In this document: piece by piece, positions 6,259 through 6,352 of the stretch
Layout: the number at the start of each line of letters is the position of its first letter
Numbering within the stretch: position 1 is the first letter of the stretch
Source of the DNA: Candidatus Solibacter sp.
GTDB lineage: Bacteria > Acidobacteriota > Terriglobia > Bryobacterales > Bryobacteraceae
NCBI GenBank assembly: GCA_026394025.1
Contig: JAPKZC010000848.1
Location: 1-6,352 of the forward strand
Direction of reading: 5' to 3'
Length of the DNA stretch: 6,352 nt
Program-made: the position numbers and the translations under genes
Notes under the pieces: generated by a model
Seen by the model: the letters and a program-made list of their open reading frames with translations, nothing else
Told to the model about the DNA's origin: nothing
The model's database searches: none

Positions 6259-6352
6259 TTAGGCAGTTAAGCGCTGCTCCTCGCAACATGCGTCGATTTC
6301 CGATTTCAGCCGGTCGAATGCGGTCCGCAGCGCAGATTTGATTGGCGGTCCC
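6259..6352 (-). CDS. C-terminal end of an unidentified protein (possibly from a mobile element)
   Basis: An open frame enters from the right edge and reads 30 residues, ending ALRTAFDRLKSEIDACCEEQ then RLTA and a TAA at 6261-6259. The composition is charged and helix-like, as is common at protein C-termini. I do not recognise the family. Its position, with the stop 37 bp from the point where the rhamnosidase breaks off, suggests a transposase or other mobile-element protein, but this rests on context only. A chance open frame of this length at a window edge is also possible. Confidence 0.3.
   Translation of the reverse strand, partial: GPPIKSALRTAFDRLKSEIDACCEEQRLTA

Noticed and set aside
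1..6352. CRISPR array, tRNA, rRNA or riboswitch
   Set aside because: I saw no regularly spaced repeats, cloverleaf-like sequence or conserved RNA motif. Almost all of the window is protein-coding.

Overview
The window is GC-rich bacterial DNA that looks like part of a chromosomal locus for breaking down a sulfated polysaccharide. The gene mix (several secreted sulfatases with S/T-R-R-x-F-L leaders, a DUF5060/DUF4038 glycosidase and a GH106-type rhamnosidase remnant) suggests an Acidobacteriota member of the Solibacter/Bryobacter kind. Planctomycetes or Verrucomicrobia remain possible. No rRNA or marker gene is present to settle this.

Layout, read along the minus strand (right to left): sulfatase A (5183-3675), a 37-nt gap, sulfatase B (3637-2138), a 16-nt gap, a DUF5060/DUF4038 glycoside-hydrolase-like protein (2121-439), a 63-nt gap, and the first 125 codons of sulfatase C (375-1), which runs off the left edge. 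The tight spacing, common direction and lack of any terminator-like hairpin in the gaps fit one operon. The likely promoter lies in the 124-bp region 5184-5307, which holds a 9-bp direct repeat.

On the plus strand, diverging from the operon, is a broken GH106 (alpha-L-rhamnosidase-like) gene at 5308 to about 6221. It keeps an ATG and the first residues of a twin-arginine leader, joined directly to the C-terminal third of the protein. The catalytic domain is missing, one G appears to be lost near 6109-6113, and homology stops near 6221. Beyond that the DNA turns AT-richer and enters the C-terminal end of an unidentified minus-strand reading frame (6352-6259), possibly the edge of a mobile element.

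Working model: every recognisable leader in the window is of the twin-arginine type, so the enzymes are probably exported folded, after the sulfatase active-site cysteine has been converted to formylglycine in the cytoplasm. The three sulfatases differ in active-site motifs and probably remove different sulfate groups, while the DUF4038 protein cleaves a glycosidic bond. The rhamnosidase that once faced this operon has decayed. The substrate cannot be read from the sequence. Sulfated, rhamnose-containing glycans are one guess. No radically new system was found; the most notable points are the doubly damaged GH106 remnant and the atypical active-site motifs of sulfatase A.
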